A DNA stretch of 64,000 nucleotides from CAYTLW01 sp964438735 (GTDB lineage Bacteria > Myxococcota_A > UBA9042): contig CAYTLW010000024.1 of NCBI GenBank assembly GCA_964438735.1, forward strand, positions 1-64,000. Reading direction: 5' to 3'. Under the pieces are notes generated by a model, which did no database searches, was not told where the DNA came from, and was given only the letters and a program-made list of their open reading frames with translations. The number at the start of each line of letters is the position of its first letter. Position 1 is the stretch's first letter. Positions 16,377-26,411 of this stretch are shown piece after piece. The translations under genes and the position numbers were made by a program.

Positions 16377-19132
16377 ATGAGCCTCGAACACAAGCCCGGT
16401 GACGTCCTGACCGGTCCAGAACATGCCTGGCGCCTGGAACGGGTGCTCGGACAGGGCGGCTTCGGCACCACGTGGCTCGTCCGGCGCGAGTCCGATGGCC
16501 TTCAGTGTGCGTTGAAGTCGCTGCACTTCCACCGCATCAAGGAGTGGAAGAGTTGGGAGCTCTTCGAGCGCGAGACCGCGGTCCTTCGCCGCCTGGATCA
16601 CCCGAACATCCCAGACTATGTCGACGACTTCGTGCTGGGCGGCAAGGACGCGCCCGACGGCATGGTCCTGGTCCAACAATTCGTCGACGGCCAGCCCCTG
16701 TCCGAGGTGGTCGCCGGCAAGCGCTCCATGGACGAAGGCGAGGTGTTGTCCTGGCTGGTCCAGATCCTGGAGGTGCTCGACTACCTGCACGGCCTGTCGC
16801 CGCCGGTGATCCACCGCGACGTGACGCCGAAGAACATCATGGTCGACGGCACAGGCAAGGCGTGGCTGGTGGACTTCGGCACGGTGCAGGCCGTGCTGCG
16901 AACGGCGACCGAGATCTCGTCGACCAGCGCCGGAACGTTCGGCTATGCGCCAATGGAGCAGTTCGTTGGTGCGGCCTTTCCGTCCAGCGACCTGTACGGC
17001 CTGGGCATGACCTGTCTGGCGGTGGCGTCTGGCCGCGAACCCACTGACATGCCGTTCCGGGGCGTGCGTGTGGACGTGCGCGGGCTGGTGCAATTCGATG
17101 CCCGCCTGGCGTTGGCGCTGGAGCGCATGACTGAGGCGGATCCGGAGCGACGCATGGCCGACGCCCGCGTGGCCCTGGGTCAGCTGCGGCCGCTTCTCGA
17201 CCGGCACGCCGCTGACCGTGGCGTCGCTGCGGCTGCCTTGCAGCGTGTGGCTCGCCAACTCAGCGGCGAGCGTGGCGCCACGGGCCGGGTGGCCGTCTCC
17301 GGCGACGACCTGTTGCCGAGCGAGCGCATTCGTGAGGCGGGAGTGCGCCTGGCCGGCCTGGGTGGTGACGCGCTGGGCATCCCGCAGTTGGCCGGGCGCG
17401 TCCGCTACGCCAGCACGGGGGCGGTGGCGCCGTCGGGCGCGCTGGCCGCGTTGCAAAACGTCGTCCTGGATACGCGCGATCTGTCGGTGATGCAGCGCGT
17501 GAAAAAGTCCCACCACGTGGTCGCCTTTGCGCCGGGGGGTGAGCTGCTGGTCGCCGAAGATGACGACAGCTGGAGTGGTCAATTGCTGCACCTGTATCGG
17601 CGGGACGGCGGCAAGTTCAAAGCCGTGGCGCAGATCGAGGTCGAAAGCCGAGACGGGCCGCCCGTGCCGTCACCCGATGGACGCACGCTGGCGATCCCGA
17701 CCGGCGATGCCGTGCTGCTCTACGACGCCAGCAGCGGCAAGCTGGCCCAGCGGATCCCCGGGCGTTCAGAGCATGTCGCCTACCTGGCCGATGGCAGCGG
17801 CCTGGTGATCAGCGGCGGTGATGGCGACAGCGCCAAGGTGTTGCACGGCGACGGCCGAGAGACGCGGCTGAAGGATTGCGCCGCCGTCGCGGTGTCGTTG
17901 GACGGTCGCACGGCCGCGCGTCTGGGCTACCGGGGTGTGCATGTCGGGCCGGCGGAGGAGATCCTGGCCGGCAAAGGTTGGGGCGCCATCGGACGCGACA
18001 ATCGCACCTGGAGATTGCCCGCCTTCAGCCCCGACGGACGCTGGCTGGCTGCCTGCAATTACAGCGATGACCGCATCGTGGTCATCGACGTGCCGGGCAA
18101 GGCGGTGGCCCACACATTCGGCAACCCGGGGGTACCGGACCAGCGCGTCAGATCGGTGCGCAGCGTCGGCTTCAGCGCAGACAGCGATCGGCTCCTGGTG
18201 GCCTGCGATGTGCACTTCAACCGATTCTGTGACGAGGACGAAGATTGCCTGGTCAGCTGGAACCTGTCCGACGGCCGATTCCTCGGCGCCCTGCTGCTCA
18301 ACCGCAGCGAATCGGACCTGGTGCCGGTGGCCGCGAGCGGCTTCTACGGCGGCAAGAAGGGCGGCAACGGGCAGGGCGGCCGTGGTTGGCGGCGGCCGGA
18401 GGTGGCCCGCAAGGCGCTCTGCGGCACGCCTGTGGACGAGCTCATCGACGNNNNNNNNNNNNNNNNNNNNNNNNNNNNNNNNNNNNNNNNNNNNNNNNNN
18501 NNNNNNNNNNNNNNNNNNNNNNNNNNNNNNNNNNNNNNNNNNNNNNNNNNCCGGAGGTGGCCCGCAAGGCGCTCTGCGGCACGCCTGTGGACGAGCTCAT
18601 CGACGAGACGTCTCGGGCGCAACTGGCCGACGTGGAGGCGCGCTGGGCCTTCGTGCACGACCTCAAAGCGACCGGCGCGCTCGATGGGGAGACGTCCGTC
18701 GCTGCGCTGGTCGACGCCACCCGCGGTGTCACCCACGTGCTGGATCTCGTGGTCCGCCACGCCCGCGAGGCCCAAGCCGCCACGCCGACGTTTGGTGGGG
18801 GTAGCGAATCGGTTGCGTTGACAGCGGACCAGGTCGCCGACGCCGCAGCCGAGCTCCGCAAACGCCCCGCCGAAGAGCTGCAGGTGCTGCACGAACAACT
18901 CATCGCAGAGGCCGAGGCTGGCGAGGCGGAGCGTGCGCGCGCCCTGGGGGATAAGGTCGCTGCCGCCATCTCCTGGCCAACCAGGTCGAGCGCGGCACCG
19001 CCGGTCATCGATCACGGCCTCGGCGCCGCGAATCGAGGCACCGACGAGGGCATGTCCCTGCCGCTCAAGATCGGGGTCGCTGCCGCCATCGCCGCGGCGG
19101 TGATCGCCATGCTCTACGGTTGGTACACCTGA
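16377..19132 (+). CDS. Membrane-anchored Ser/Thr protein kinase with WD40-like propeller (split by assembly gap)
   Basis: Hanks-type kinase: Gly loop GQGGFGTTW, Lys in CALKSL, catalytic loop IHRDVTPKN near residue 146 (the usual Lys after HRD is Thr), VDFGT near 166 and YAPMEQF. Residues of about 375-690 hold repeats such as PSPDGRTLAIPTGDAVLLYD and FSPDGRWLAACN, a WD40/TolB-like propeller and possible sensor. A helical stretch and a C-terminal membrane tail (IGVAAAIAAAVIAMLYGWYT) follow. The 100-N gap seems to break the gene. However, the 55 bases before it are repeated exactly after it, and collapsing 18451-18605 restores one frame of 866 aa. The ATG at 16377 is the first that leaves a complete kinase N terminus. 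Confidence 0.88.
18396..18605. repeat. 55-bp perfect duplication flanking the scaffold gap
   Basis: Bases 18396-18450 and 18551-18605 are identical, starting CCGGAGGTGGCCCGC and ending CTCATCGACG. They are the two ends of the contigs joined by the N run. The copy length is what a short unmerged overlap would leave, rather than a biological repeat. Confidence 0.9.
18451..18550. other. 100-N scaffold gap, probably zero or negative length
   Basis: Exactly 100 Ns, a conventional placeholder length. The flanks overlap by 55 identical bases, and joining them keeps the kinase frame open: base 18450 followed by 18606-18607 spells GAG, Glu. True missing sequence is therefore unlikely. Confidence 0.9.
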
Positions 19133-19138
19133 ATCGAA

Positions 19139-19152
19139 GCCCCGAATGGGGC
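19139..19152. terminator. Candidate bidirectional terminator hairpin
   Basis: GCCCC (19139-19143), loop GAAT, then GGGGC (19148-19152) in the 21-bp gap between the convergent kinase and radical SAM genes. The stem is only 5 bp and no long T run follows, so this is tentative. Confidence 0.35.
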
Positions 19153-19153
19153 G

Positions 19154-20800
19154 CTAGTCTTCCTGGGTCGCCAGGACCAGCGGCTGCACTGGCTCACGCA
19201 ATCGCGCCGGCTTGCCCAGACGCCAGCTTCGCTCGGTGAACTCCGGCTGCTCACCGATGCCCAGGCGCATCTTGGCGCCGGTGTACCAGAGCAGGGCCGG
19301 CGACAGGGTCGAAAGCAGGCGCTCGCTGGCGGTCAGGGGGCGAGTGTGGGCGTCCATGCGCTCGCCCAGTTGATCCAGCCACGCGGCGGCATCGGCGCTC
19401 ACATGGCGCTTGGAAGCCTTGACCACCATCTTGGCGCGGCGGGCGATCTCGGCATAGGCCTTGGCCTTGGCCCGCACCCGGGGCGCCGGGTGGTCGGCCA
19501 GGTTGATGGCGCCCTCGAGGTAGGTGTCGGCGCACCGGAAAATGGCCGGGCCCAGGCGCTCGAACTCCTCGCGGTAGAGCGACTTCTGCAGCGCCTCCAT
19601 CTCCTCCTTGCCGATGTGCGGGTGCTCGAATGTCAACGAGAAGCCGTCCAACTGGGAGCTGTCGGCGAAGGACTCTGCGTTCAGTCGCCCCTCCTCCTGC
19701 ATGCGCTTGAACAGCGGCGTGCCGTGGGCGGGTCCATAGATGAGGAATTGGGACATGGTCGGGCCCAGCTTCAGCAGATCCTCGTACTCCTGCCGGATGA
19801 TCTCGGGCGTCTGGTAGTCGAAGCCGATGATCATCGACGCCATAACGCAGATGCCGTGGGCACGCAGGTCGGCGAAGAGATCTTCGTAGGAGCGGCCGTT
19901 CATCTTGGCGTAGCCCGCACGCTGGCCCTCGTACCCGACCCAGACCCAGTCGATGCCCATCTCGACCAGCTCGCTGGGCTCGTATTGGGACAGCGCCTTG
20001 ACGCTCGAGAAGGCGCTGATGGCCAGGGGCGGCAGGTCCGATTTGCGGATGGCCTCCAGGAAGCCCTTGCCACGCTTCTTGTTGAGCAGCAGATCCTCGT
20101 CGTTGAGCCAGAAGTCCACCATGTCGGGGTCGCGGGCTCGCAGGCACTTGATGGCCCGCATGATCGCGTTGCCGTCGCGCAGGAAGCGGATGTGCTTGCG
20201 CTTGAAGAAATGCGACGTGGCGCAGAAGTCGCAACCATGGGGGCAACCCAGGCCGGCGAAGACGTAACCCACAGGGCCGCCCAGGTTCATGTTGAAGAGC
20301 TTGGTCTGCTGCTTGATGTAGGGCTGGTTGATGGGCGCGTCGGTATTCTCGCCCAGCAACTCCCGCATGAAGGTCACCCCTTCGCTGCGACAGATGTGGT
20401 CGCCGTATTGGGCGATCTGCTCGTCGGGCAGGGCCGTGCCATAGCCGCCGAGTATGATCTCGGACCTGGGCGCGTGGCGACGGATGGCCTCCACCATGGG
20501 GATCAACTTGTGCATCGTGGTCGCGACGAAGGCGATGCCGATGTAGTCGTAACCCTTCTTGAGTTCGGCGATGAAGCGCTTCATCGTCGGGTAGTGAAGG
20601 GTCTTGGTCGGGGCCTGGATGTTGTGGGCGATGAAGTCGATCCCCCATTGAGTGGTCGTGGCCCGGGTGCGGAAGATGCCCTGGGCCCACATGATCTGGT
20701 GGGTGCCCTCGTAGGACGTGCCGAAGCCGTCTCCATGTTCCCGGCCGAATGGCTGGCAGACACTGGACATCAGGACGGTTTTATCTTTTTTGCGCGACAT
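19154..20800 (-). CDS. B12-binding-type radical SAM protein
   Basis: A 548-aa protein with a cobalamin-binding-like Rossmann domain at about residues 85-150 (YIGIAFVATTMHKLIPMVEA, IILGGYG). It lacks the DxHxxG base-off motif. A radical SAM barrel follows with CPHGCDFCATSHFF (C-x3-C-x2-C), the Fe-S site that cleaves S-adenosylmethionine. FWLNDEDLLLNKKRGKGFLE and MIIGFDYQTPE fit the barrel's later strands. A C-terminal helical extension of about 150 residues is of unknown role. Radical SAM/B12 proteins carry out methylations and rearrangements in lipid, cofactor and natural-product pathways. No linked pathway gene points to the substrate. It could be the last gene of the TonB run, but an 85-bp gap with a direct repeat separates them. 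Confidence 0.88.
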   Translation of the reverse strand: MSRKKDKTVLMSSVCQPFGREHGDGFGTSYEGTHQIMWAQGIFRTRATTTQWGIDFIAHNIQAPTKTLHYPTMKRFIAELKKGYDYIGIAFVATTMHKLIPMVEAIRRHAPRSEIILGGYGTALPDEQIAQYGDHICRSEGVTFMRELLGENTDAPINQPYIKQQTKLFNMNLGGPVGYVFAGLGCPHGCDFCATSHFFKRKHIRFLRDGNAIMRAIKCLRARDPDMVDFWLNDEDLLLNKKRGKGFLEAIRKSDLPPLAISAFSSVKALSQYEPSELVEMGIDWVWVGYEGQRAGYAKMNGRSYEDLFADLRAHGICVMASMIIGFDYQTPEIIRQEYEDLLKLGPTMSQFLIYGPAHGTPLFKRMQEEGRLNAESFADSSQLDGFSLTFEHPHIGKEEMEALQKSLYREEFERLGPAIFRCADTYLEGAINLADHPAPRVRAKAKAYAEIARRAKMVVKASKRHVSADAAAWLDQLGERMDAHTRPLTASERLLSTLSPALLWYTGAKMRLGIGEQPEFTERSWRLGKPARLREPVQPLVLATQED

Positions 20801-20845
20801 GTATGGGGCCTCGGGCGAGTGGTGGGACGTTCACCCTAAGGCAGC

Positions 20846-20864
20846 CATGTCACCGGCATGTCAC
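20846..20864. promoter_or_regulatory. Direct repeat CATGTCAC spaced 11 bp
   Basis: CATGTCAC occurs at 20846-20853 and again at 20857-20864, one helical turn apart, in the gap upstream of the radical SAM gene (start 20800) and just after tonB. The position and phasing suit an operator for a dimeric regulator. There is no recognised family match. Confidence 0.3.
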
Positions 20865-20885
20865 AGACGGCGATGAAATCGAGAC

Positions 20886-21679
<794 letters not shown>

Positions 21680-21683
<4 letters not shown>

Positions 21684-22153
21684 GCGCCCGCTCCGCTGGC
21701 CGGCGCCGCGGCTTCATCGGTCTCGGCTGCGTCCTCGGGCGGGACCATCGCGGTGGGATCGATGTGGATGGCGAATTTGGCCACCCCCAGTCGCTTGACC
21801 AGGTCGATCACCCAGACCACCCGGCCGTGCTGGGTCTGCCGGTCCGCGGCGATGATGGCCTGGGTCTTGGGGTCCTTCTTCAAAGCCGCCCGGATGGCGG
21901 CGTCCAGGGCTCTGGGGCCCAGTCGATCACCGTTGAGGTAGAGCTTGCCATCGGCGGTGAGCGACACCGACACGGTAGTCGGCTCCGTTGGGCTGCCCTG
22001 GGAGGCCTTGGGGAGTTCGACTTCGATGGCCTGGCGGGAGATCAGGTTGGCTGTGAGCATGAAGACGATCAGCAGGACCAGCATGATGTCGACCAGGGGG
22101 GTGACGTTGATCTCGGTGATCAGGCCACCACGGCGCGATCCGGTACCGGCCAT
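21680..22153 (-). CDS. exbD: Biopolymer transport protein ExbD
   Basis: A 157-aa ExbD/TolR family protein. GLITEINVTPLVDIMLVLLIVFMLT carries the single membrane helix with the conserved Asp that conducts protons (the helix starts at about residue 20). A periplasmic domain follows, with VSVSLTADGKLYLNGDRLG and VAKFAIHIDP. Its start codon overlaps the exbB stop and its stop overlaps the tonB start, both as ATGA. The C terminus ends in an Ala/Glu-rich tail. It belongs to the same motor as the adjacent ExbB and TonB. Confidence 0.95.
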
Positions 22154-22890
22154 CAGGCACCTCCCGTGGCCGTGACCGTGAACGTGTCGGTGACCGTGTC
22201 CGTGTTCTGTGGCCGTCTTTTGATGTGGGCGAGGATTGCGTGACTGACCCCTTCCGCGCCGACTGCACAGCTCTCCACGTGGCGGGCGAAGAGGTTGTAT
22301 GCCGCCACCGCCGGCAGGGCGACCAGCAGGCCCACACCGGTGGCTACCAGGGCCTCGGCGATGCCGGCCATCACGGCCTCCGAACCCGACGCCGTGTTCA
22401 ACGACAGGTCGTGGAAGGCGCGCACGATGCCGAGCACGGTGCCGAAGAGGCCGACAAAGGGCGCGTTGTTGCCCAGGGTGCCCAGGAAGGCCAGACCGCG
22501 TTCGTAGCGCAGGCGCTCGTGCTGCACAGCGGCGGCGGCGTGTTCCTGTACGGACTCGGCGCCGTCGTCGGCGTAGCGCAGGCAGTCGCGGGCCACGGCC
22601 ACAGCCATGGACCGCCGGCCCTCGATGTGCGCCAGCGCCGCGCCGTAGCCGTTCTCTCGCATGGCCTTCAGCGCCTCGTCCAGGACGGCGTCGGGTCTGC
22701 GTTCGCTGAGGAAGAAGAGGGCTCGCTCGAGCACGACGGCAACGGCCATCAGGCTCAGCCCCAGCAGCAACCAGAGCACCCACTGGGAGCCGGCGCGTAG
22801 CATCAGGTCCAGCAGCTGGCCGTCGATGGTGCCTTCAACGCCGGTCGTCGCCGCCAGCAGGCCTGGGATCTCGTTCGCCAATGGTCTCAT
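22153..22890 (-). CDS. exbB: MotA/TolQ/ExbB proton channel protein
   Basis: A 245-aa ExbB-type protein with three membrane segments: one near WVLWLLLGLSLMAVAVVLER, one at LAFLGTLGNNAPFVGLFGTV (the conserved TxGNxAPxxGLxGTV motif) and one at IAEALVATGVGLLVALPAVA. The last 15 residues are a Thr/Val/Asp-rich tail encoded by short tandem repeats (units like GTGACC/GTGTCC), which could vary in length by slippage. It starts 42 bp downstream of the TonB-dependent receptor gene, and its stop overlaps exbD. Confidence 0.95.
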   Translation of the reverse strand: MRPLANEIPGLLAATTGVEGTIDGQLLDLMLRAGSQWVLWLLLGLSLMAVAVVLERALFFLSERRPDAVLDEALKAMRENGYGAALAHIEGRRSMAVAVARDCLRYADDGAESVQEHAAAAVQHERLRYERGLAFLGTLGNNAPFVGLFGTVLGIVRAFHDLSLNTASGSEAVMAGIAEALVATGVGLLVALPAVAAYNLFARHVESCAVGAEGVSHAILAHIKRRPQNTDTVTDTFTVTATGGA

Positions 22891-22932
22891 GCTTGCACCT
22901 CTTCAGCGCTGGGAGCCCTGTGGCCCGCTCCA

Positions 22933-25602
22933 TTACAGCCGCGCCCGGAAGCCGACTGTGGGCAGCACGTAGCGGATGGTCGCTCCGGTGGCGACCTCTT
23001 CGGGAAAGAGCGTCACGTTGCCGATGTCGACATAGAAGTCCAACAGCCATTCGCGCCACACGGCGCGCTTGTCGATCCGCACATCGATGCGCATGTAGCC
23101 CTCGCCGCGGGCGCTGTTGTAGCCGAACGTGGTCGTGGCCGGTTTGCCACTTTGATACTGAAAACGCGCCCCCACCTCCCAATTGCGCGGCAGGGGGATG
23201 CCGGCGACCAGGTTCAGCAGGTGGGTCCGGTCGAAGTCAAACGCCACCCACGAGCCGTCTTTATGACGCTCCGACAGGGATAGGGTGTAGGAGAGCCAGC
23301 CGAAGACGCCGTTGCGCGCCTTGCGTCGCAGCAGGATCTCCAGGCCGTAGGCCCGGCCCAGCTGTCCCTGCAGCAGCTGGTCGAGCGCATAGTCCTCACC
23401 GTCGTTGGAGATCGCCTTCTCGTCGGGCAGCTCGCCCGGCCTCCTGGTCGGCGCCTGCCGCTGCACGTCCTCCAGGGGCGAGTTGATCTCGAAATCGAAG
23501 ATGACCGGATCCATGTGGTTGTAGAACAGCTGCGCATCCAGGCTGAACGTTTCGCTCAGGGGCATTTCCACGCCCAGCGTGGTCTGGATGGCCTCCAGCA
23601 GCCCGTAGCGCAGGGGCATGGTGTCGAGCCCGGGCACCGGCAGGAAGAAGCGCGGCGGCTGGTGGAAGAGCCCGACCCCGCCCTTGACCCACAACGCCTG
23701 GTCGTCGCGGGCCGTCGCGGTGGCTTCGGCGGCGAGGCCTGGGGTGCCCAGGCGGTAGCGCCACGTCAGCCGTGGATCGAATCCAGGGGCGGTGGTGTGG
23801 CCATCGTAGAGTACGTCCGTGCGTAAGCCTGGTCGGACCAGCAGGTCCTCCCAGGGTCGCCACAGGGCCTCGACCCAGACGGAACCGGAATAGAACTTGG
23901 ACAGGTCATCGGCGAACACGTCTGCGTCCGGGCCCGGCGCCGCCTCGTCCGATGGCGACTGAACCGACGTGTCGCGGGCCAGGCCCTGGAATCCGAAGCG
24001 TACGTCCAGTCCCTCCTTGGGGCGCCACGACCAGCGCGCGCGAGGCTCGGCGATGAGCGAGCGGAGCCCGAACTCCGGGCCCAACACGGTGTCATCGAGA
24101 CCGAAAACGAGGCGGTACAGTCCGCCGAACCTGCGCCGCTCGTGCTGGTAACGCAGGTCCAGTCGATGGAAGGACAGGCGCAGAACGGGCTCCAGGTCCC
24201 TGTCCGGGTTTTCCGCGGTGGGTTCATCCGGCCGTGCCGTGACCTCGTCGCTGGCCCCGAAAGCGAACACGGTGTAGCCGCTGTTCCGTGTGCCGCCATC
24301 CAGTCGGAGCTGGTAGTCCCAGTACGACAACGAGGCGTCGTCGGTGGCCAGGGACATCAGCACGCCGGGGTAGCCGATGCGCCCGGCGGCGGTCGCCGTG
24401 GCCTCCATGCCGGGTACCGGATGGCGCAACATGACACCGGTCTGCAGGAAGTTCAGGTCGATGTCGGCGAGCTTCTCGTCTTTGCGCGCCCTGCGGGTGC
24501 GGCCGTCGATGATGCCCGCCGTGTATCCGCCGTAGGGCACCGGGAATCCGCCCGGATAGAACGAAATCTCGTCGATGAACGCCGGGTGGATCACCGACGG
24601 TCCAGCCAGCAGGTGGTAGAGCAGCGGCACGCGTACGCCATCGATCAGGAAGCCCGTGCTGCCCGGACTGGCGCCGCGCACCACCGGAAAGGGCAGCAAC
24701 GCCATAATGGACGACACGCCGGGCAAGGTCTGGATGACCCGGAAGGGATCGCCGAAGGTGCCGGGCACCTGGGTCAACTCGCGGCCGCGCAAGGTGGTGC
24801 GCGACACCTCGGTGCGTCGGCGTTCGCTGTAGACCACGATCTCGTAGGGATCGTAGCTGTCGCGCTCGACCAGGTAGGCGACCTTGAGCGATTCGTCGAC
24901 ACGCAGTCGCTCCATTTGCAGAAACGCCAGGTAGCCGGTGCCGTGGATCGTCACCCGCGCGCGGCCGGCCGGCACCTTCAGCCGAAATCGACCGCGCTTG
25001 TCGCTCAGGGTCGTGTATCGGCGGCCGGAAACGCCCACCGCCACCGTCGCGCGCTGCACCGGAAGGCGGGTCCCCTTCTCGCGCAATCGGCCGACCAGCA
25101 TGGCGTTGCGCGGCGGGCCCGTGGCCGCGGTGGTCTTGGGCGTGGGCCGACGTGGTGGCAGGAAGGTGTGGGCATAGCGGATGTCCACGGTCACCGGCTT
25201 GCCGCCGTAGCGCGCTGGCCGGAACATGAATCGCCCCGCCGCGTGTCGCACGGCGTTGTCGAAGATCGGCAGGCCCGGCCTGGCCAGCGTGACCTTGCTG
25301 ACCTTGCCGTCCGGTCCGACCCGGATGATCACGCGCACGGTGATGGGGCCGTCATGGGCGGGCGCCCCCGAGGGATAAGGCACCGTGGTCGCCGTCAGGG
25401 CCTCTGGTGGCTCCAGGCTGGCCGGGGCGGGCGCGGCGGTCTGGCGCGGTTTGGGCGGCGGCGAGGCGGTTCGCAGGTCTTCGGACTGCGCCAGCGCATC
25501 TCCCAAGGACCCCACGAGCGCCAACCACGCACCAAGCAGCGCGGCCGCAACGCCCCCCCTGGTCGGCGGGCCCCGTCGGGTCGTGGCGGCCGTCAACGCC
25601 AT
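22933..25602 (-). CDS. TonB-dependent receptor with N-terminal TonB-like and carboxypeptidase-regulatory-like domains
   Basis: 889 aa with a signal peptide (VAAALLGAWLALVGSLGDALA). Residues of about 60-150 resemble a TonB C-terminal domain (VRVIIRVGPDGKVSKVTLAR, GRFMFRPARYGGKPV). Next comes a carboxypeptidase-regulatory-like/Ig fold (GRLREKGTRLPVQRATVAVG), then a plug (VPGTFGDPFRVIQTLPGVSS, FLIDGVRVPLLYHLLAGPSV). A roughly 22-strand barrel ends with ATIRYVLPTVGFRARL. The receptor carries its own TonB-like domain in addition to the operon TonB. The ATG at 25602 overlaps the upstream gene's stop by 10 bp; an in-frame ATG at 25713 would lie well inside that gene. The substrate is unknown; there is no siderophore or B12 signature. 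Confidence 0.92.
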   Translation of the reverse strand: MALTAATTRRGPPTRGGVAAALLGAWLALVGSLGDALAQSEDLRTASPPPKPRQTAAPAPASLEPPEALTATTVPYPSGAPAHDGPITVRVIIRVGPDGKVSKVTLARPGLPIFDNAVRHAAGRFMFRPARYGGKPVTVDIRYAHTFLPPRRPTPKTTAATGPPRNAMLVGRLREKGTRLPVQRATVAVGVSGRRYTTLSDKRGRFRLKVPAGRARVTIHGTGYLAFLQMERLRVDESLKVAYLVERDSYDPYEIVVYSERRRTEVSRTTLRGRELTQVPGTFGDPFRVIQTLPGVSSIMALLPFPVVRGASPGSTGFLIDGVRVPLLYHLLAGPSVIHPAFIDEISFYPGGFPVPYGGYTAGIIDGRTRRARKDEKLADIDLNFLQTGVMLRHPVPGMEATATAAGRIGYPGVLMSLATDDASLSYWDYQLRLDGGTRNSGYTVFAFGASDEVTARPDEPTAENPDRDLEPVLRLSFHRLDLRYQHERRRFGGLYRLVFGLDDTVLGPEFGLRSLIAEPRARWSWRPKEGLDVRFGFQGLARDTSVQSPSDEAAPGPDADVFADDLSKFYSGSVWVEALWRPWEDLLVRPGLRTDVLYDGHTTAPGFDPRLTWRYRLGTPGLAAEATATARDDQALWVKGGVGLFHQPPRFFLPVPGLDTMPLRYGLLEAIQTTLGVEMPLSETFSLDAQLFYNHMDPVIFDFEINSPLEDVQRQAPTRRPGELPDEKAISNDGEDYALDQLLQGQLGRAYGLEILLRRKARNGVFGWLSYTLSLSERHKDGSWVAFDFDRTHLLNLVAGIPLPRNWEVGARFQYQSGKPATTTFGYNSARGEGYMRIDVRIDKRAVWREWLLDFYVDIGNVTLFPEEVATGATIRYVLPTVGFRARL

Positions 25603-26411
25603 GCCACCGTCCAGGTGCCGACCACGCCGTATTGCGCCCACCACTGTCGTCGCACGATGGCCGTGGCGGTGTCGGGTTCGACCCGGCCCAGACCCTCCTG
25701 GCAGCCCGTCCACTGGCCATCGACTTGGACCGAGAGGGTCGATGCGGCCAGCGGGCCGATGACGAAGGACCAGCCCAGGCGGACCAGGGCCTGGGTGCCG
25801 ACGCCCGAGCAGTTGGGCAGCAGCGGATCGTTATCCGGCAACGTGTAGCTCGCGACCAGCTCGTCGCGCTGGGCGGCGTCGGGATCGGGCCGGTCGGCAG
25901 GCCCCTCGACGATGCCGGCAAATCCGACGCCGAACGCCAGTTCGAGGCCCTTCCAGATGTGCCAGGTCGGATCCAGCGTGCCCGAATAACGCATCCCGAC
26001 CATGTCGCCGCCGGCGATTCCGTACTGAAACGAAGCCAGCAGCGACCAGTCGGCATCCAGGCGCGCGCCGACGCGCATGATGAGCACGTGCAGATCCGCA
26101 TCCGGAGCGCCATCGAGCCCTGTGGCGGCGCCATAGCCATAGCCCAGCTGAAGGCGAAAGCCCGCCGTGCGCCACGCCGCCTGGTCGGCGATGGTGGGCA
26201 GCGAGAGCTTGAAGGGCAGGGCGTCGTCGTCATCGTCCGCTTGGGCCGGGCTCGCCGCAGCCGGCAGTTTTGCCGCAGCGGTGGGTGCTGCCGTTGCCAT
26301 GCCGGGCCCCAAGCAGAGCAGGGCCATGCAGGCGAGCGCCGACGGCACGACGAGCGCCGATGGCAGGACGAGCCGGGACACGTCGAGGTGGCGTCGTGAA
26401 CGGGCCGTCAC
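25593..26411 (-). CDS. Outer-membrane beta-barrel-like protein
   Basis: A 272-aa exported protein: a signal region with RLVLPSALVVPSALACMALL, then an Asp-rich spacer and Gly/aromatic alternating strands such as FRLQLGYGYGAATG, WSLLASFQYGIAGG and LRLGWSFVIGP-like segments. This is the pattern of a small outer-membrane barrel. The chosen GTG start at 26411 overlaps the stop of the preceding lipoprotein gene as GTGA. The open frame extends to 26624, but that would run 200 bp into the neighbouring gene. It sits in the TonB receptor run and may assist the receptor at the surface. No family is recognised. Confidence 0.75.
   Translation of the reverse strand: MTARSRRHLDVSRLVLPSALVVPSALACMALLCLGPGMATAAPTAAAKLPAAASPAQADDDDDALPFKLSLPTIADQAAWRTAGFRLQLGYGYGAATGLDGAPDADLHVLIMRVGARLDADWSLLASFQYGIAGGDMVGMRYSGTLDPTWHIWKGLELAFGVGFAGIVEGPADRPDPDAAQRDELVASYTLPDNDPLLPNCSGVGTQALVRLGWSFVIGPLAASTLSVQVDGQWTGCQEGLGRVEPDTATAIVRRQWWAQYGVVGTWTVAWR

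Noticed and set aside
18396..18605. The 55-bp duplication as a biological direct repeat or insertion target site
   Set aside because: It flanks a 100-N placeholder exactly and its removal restores the reading frame, so an unmerged contig overlap explains it better.
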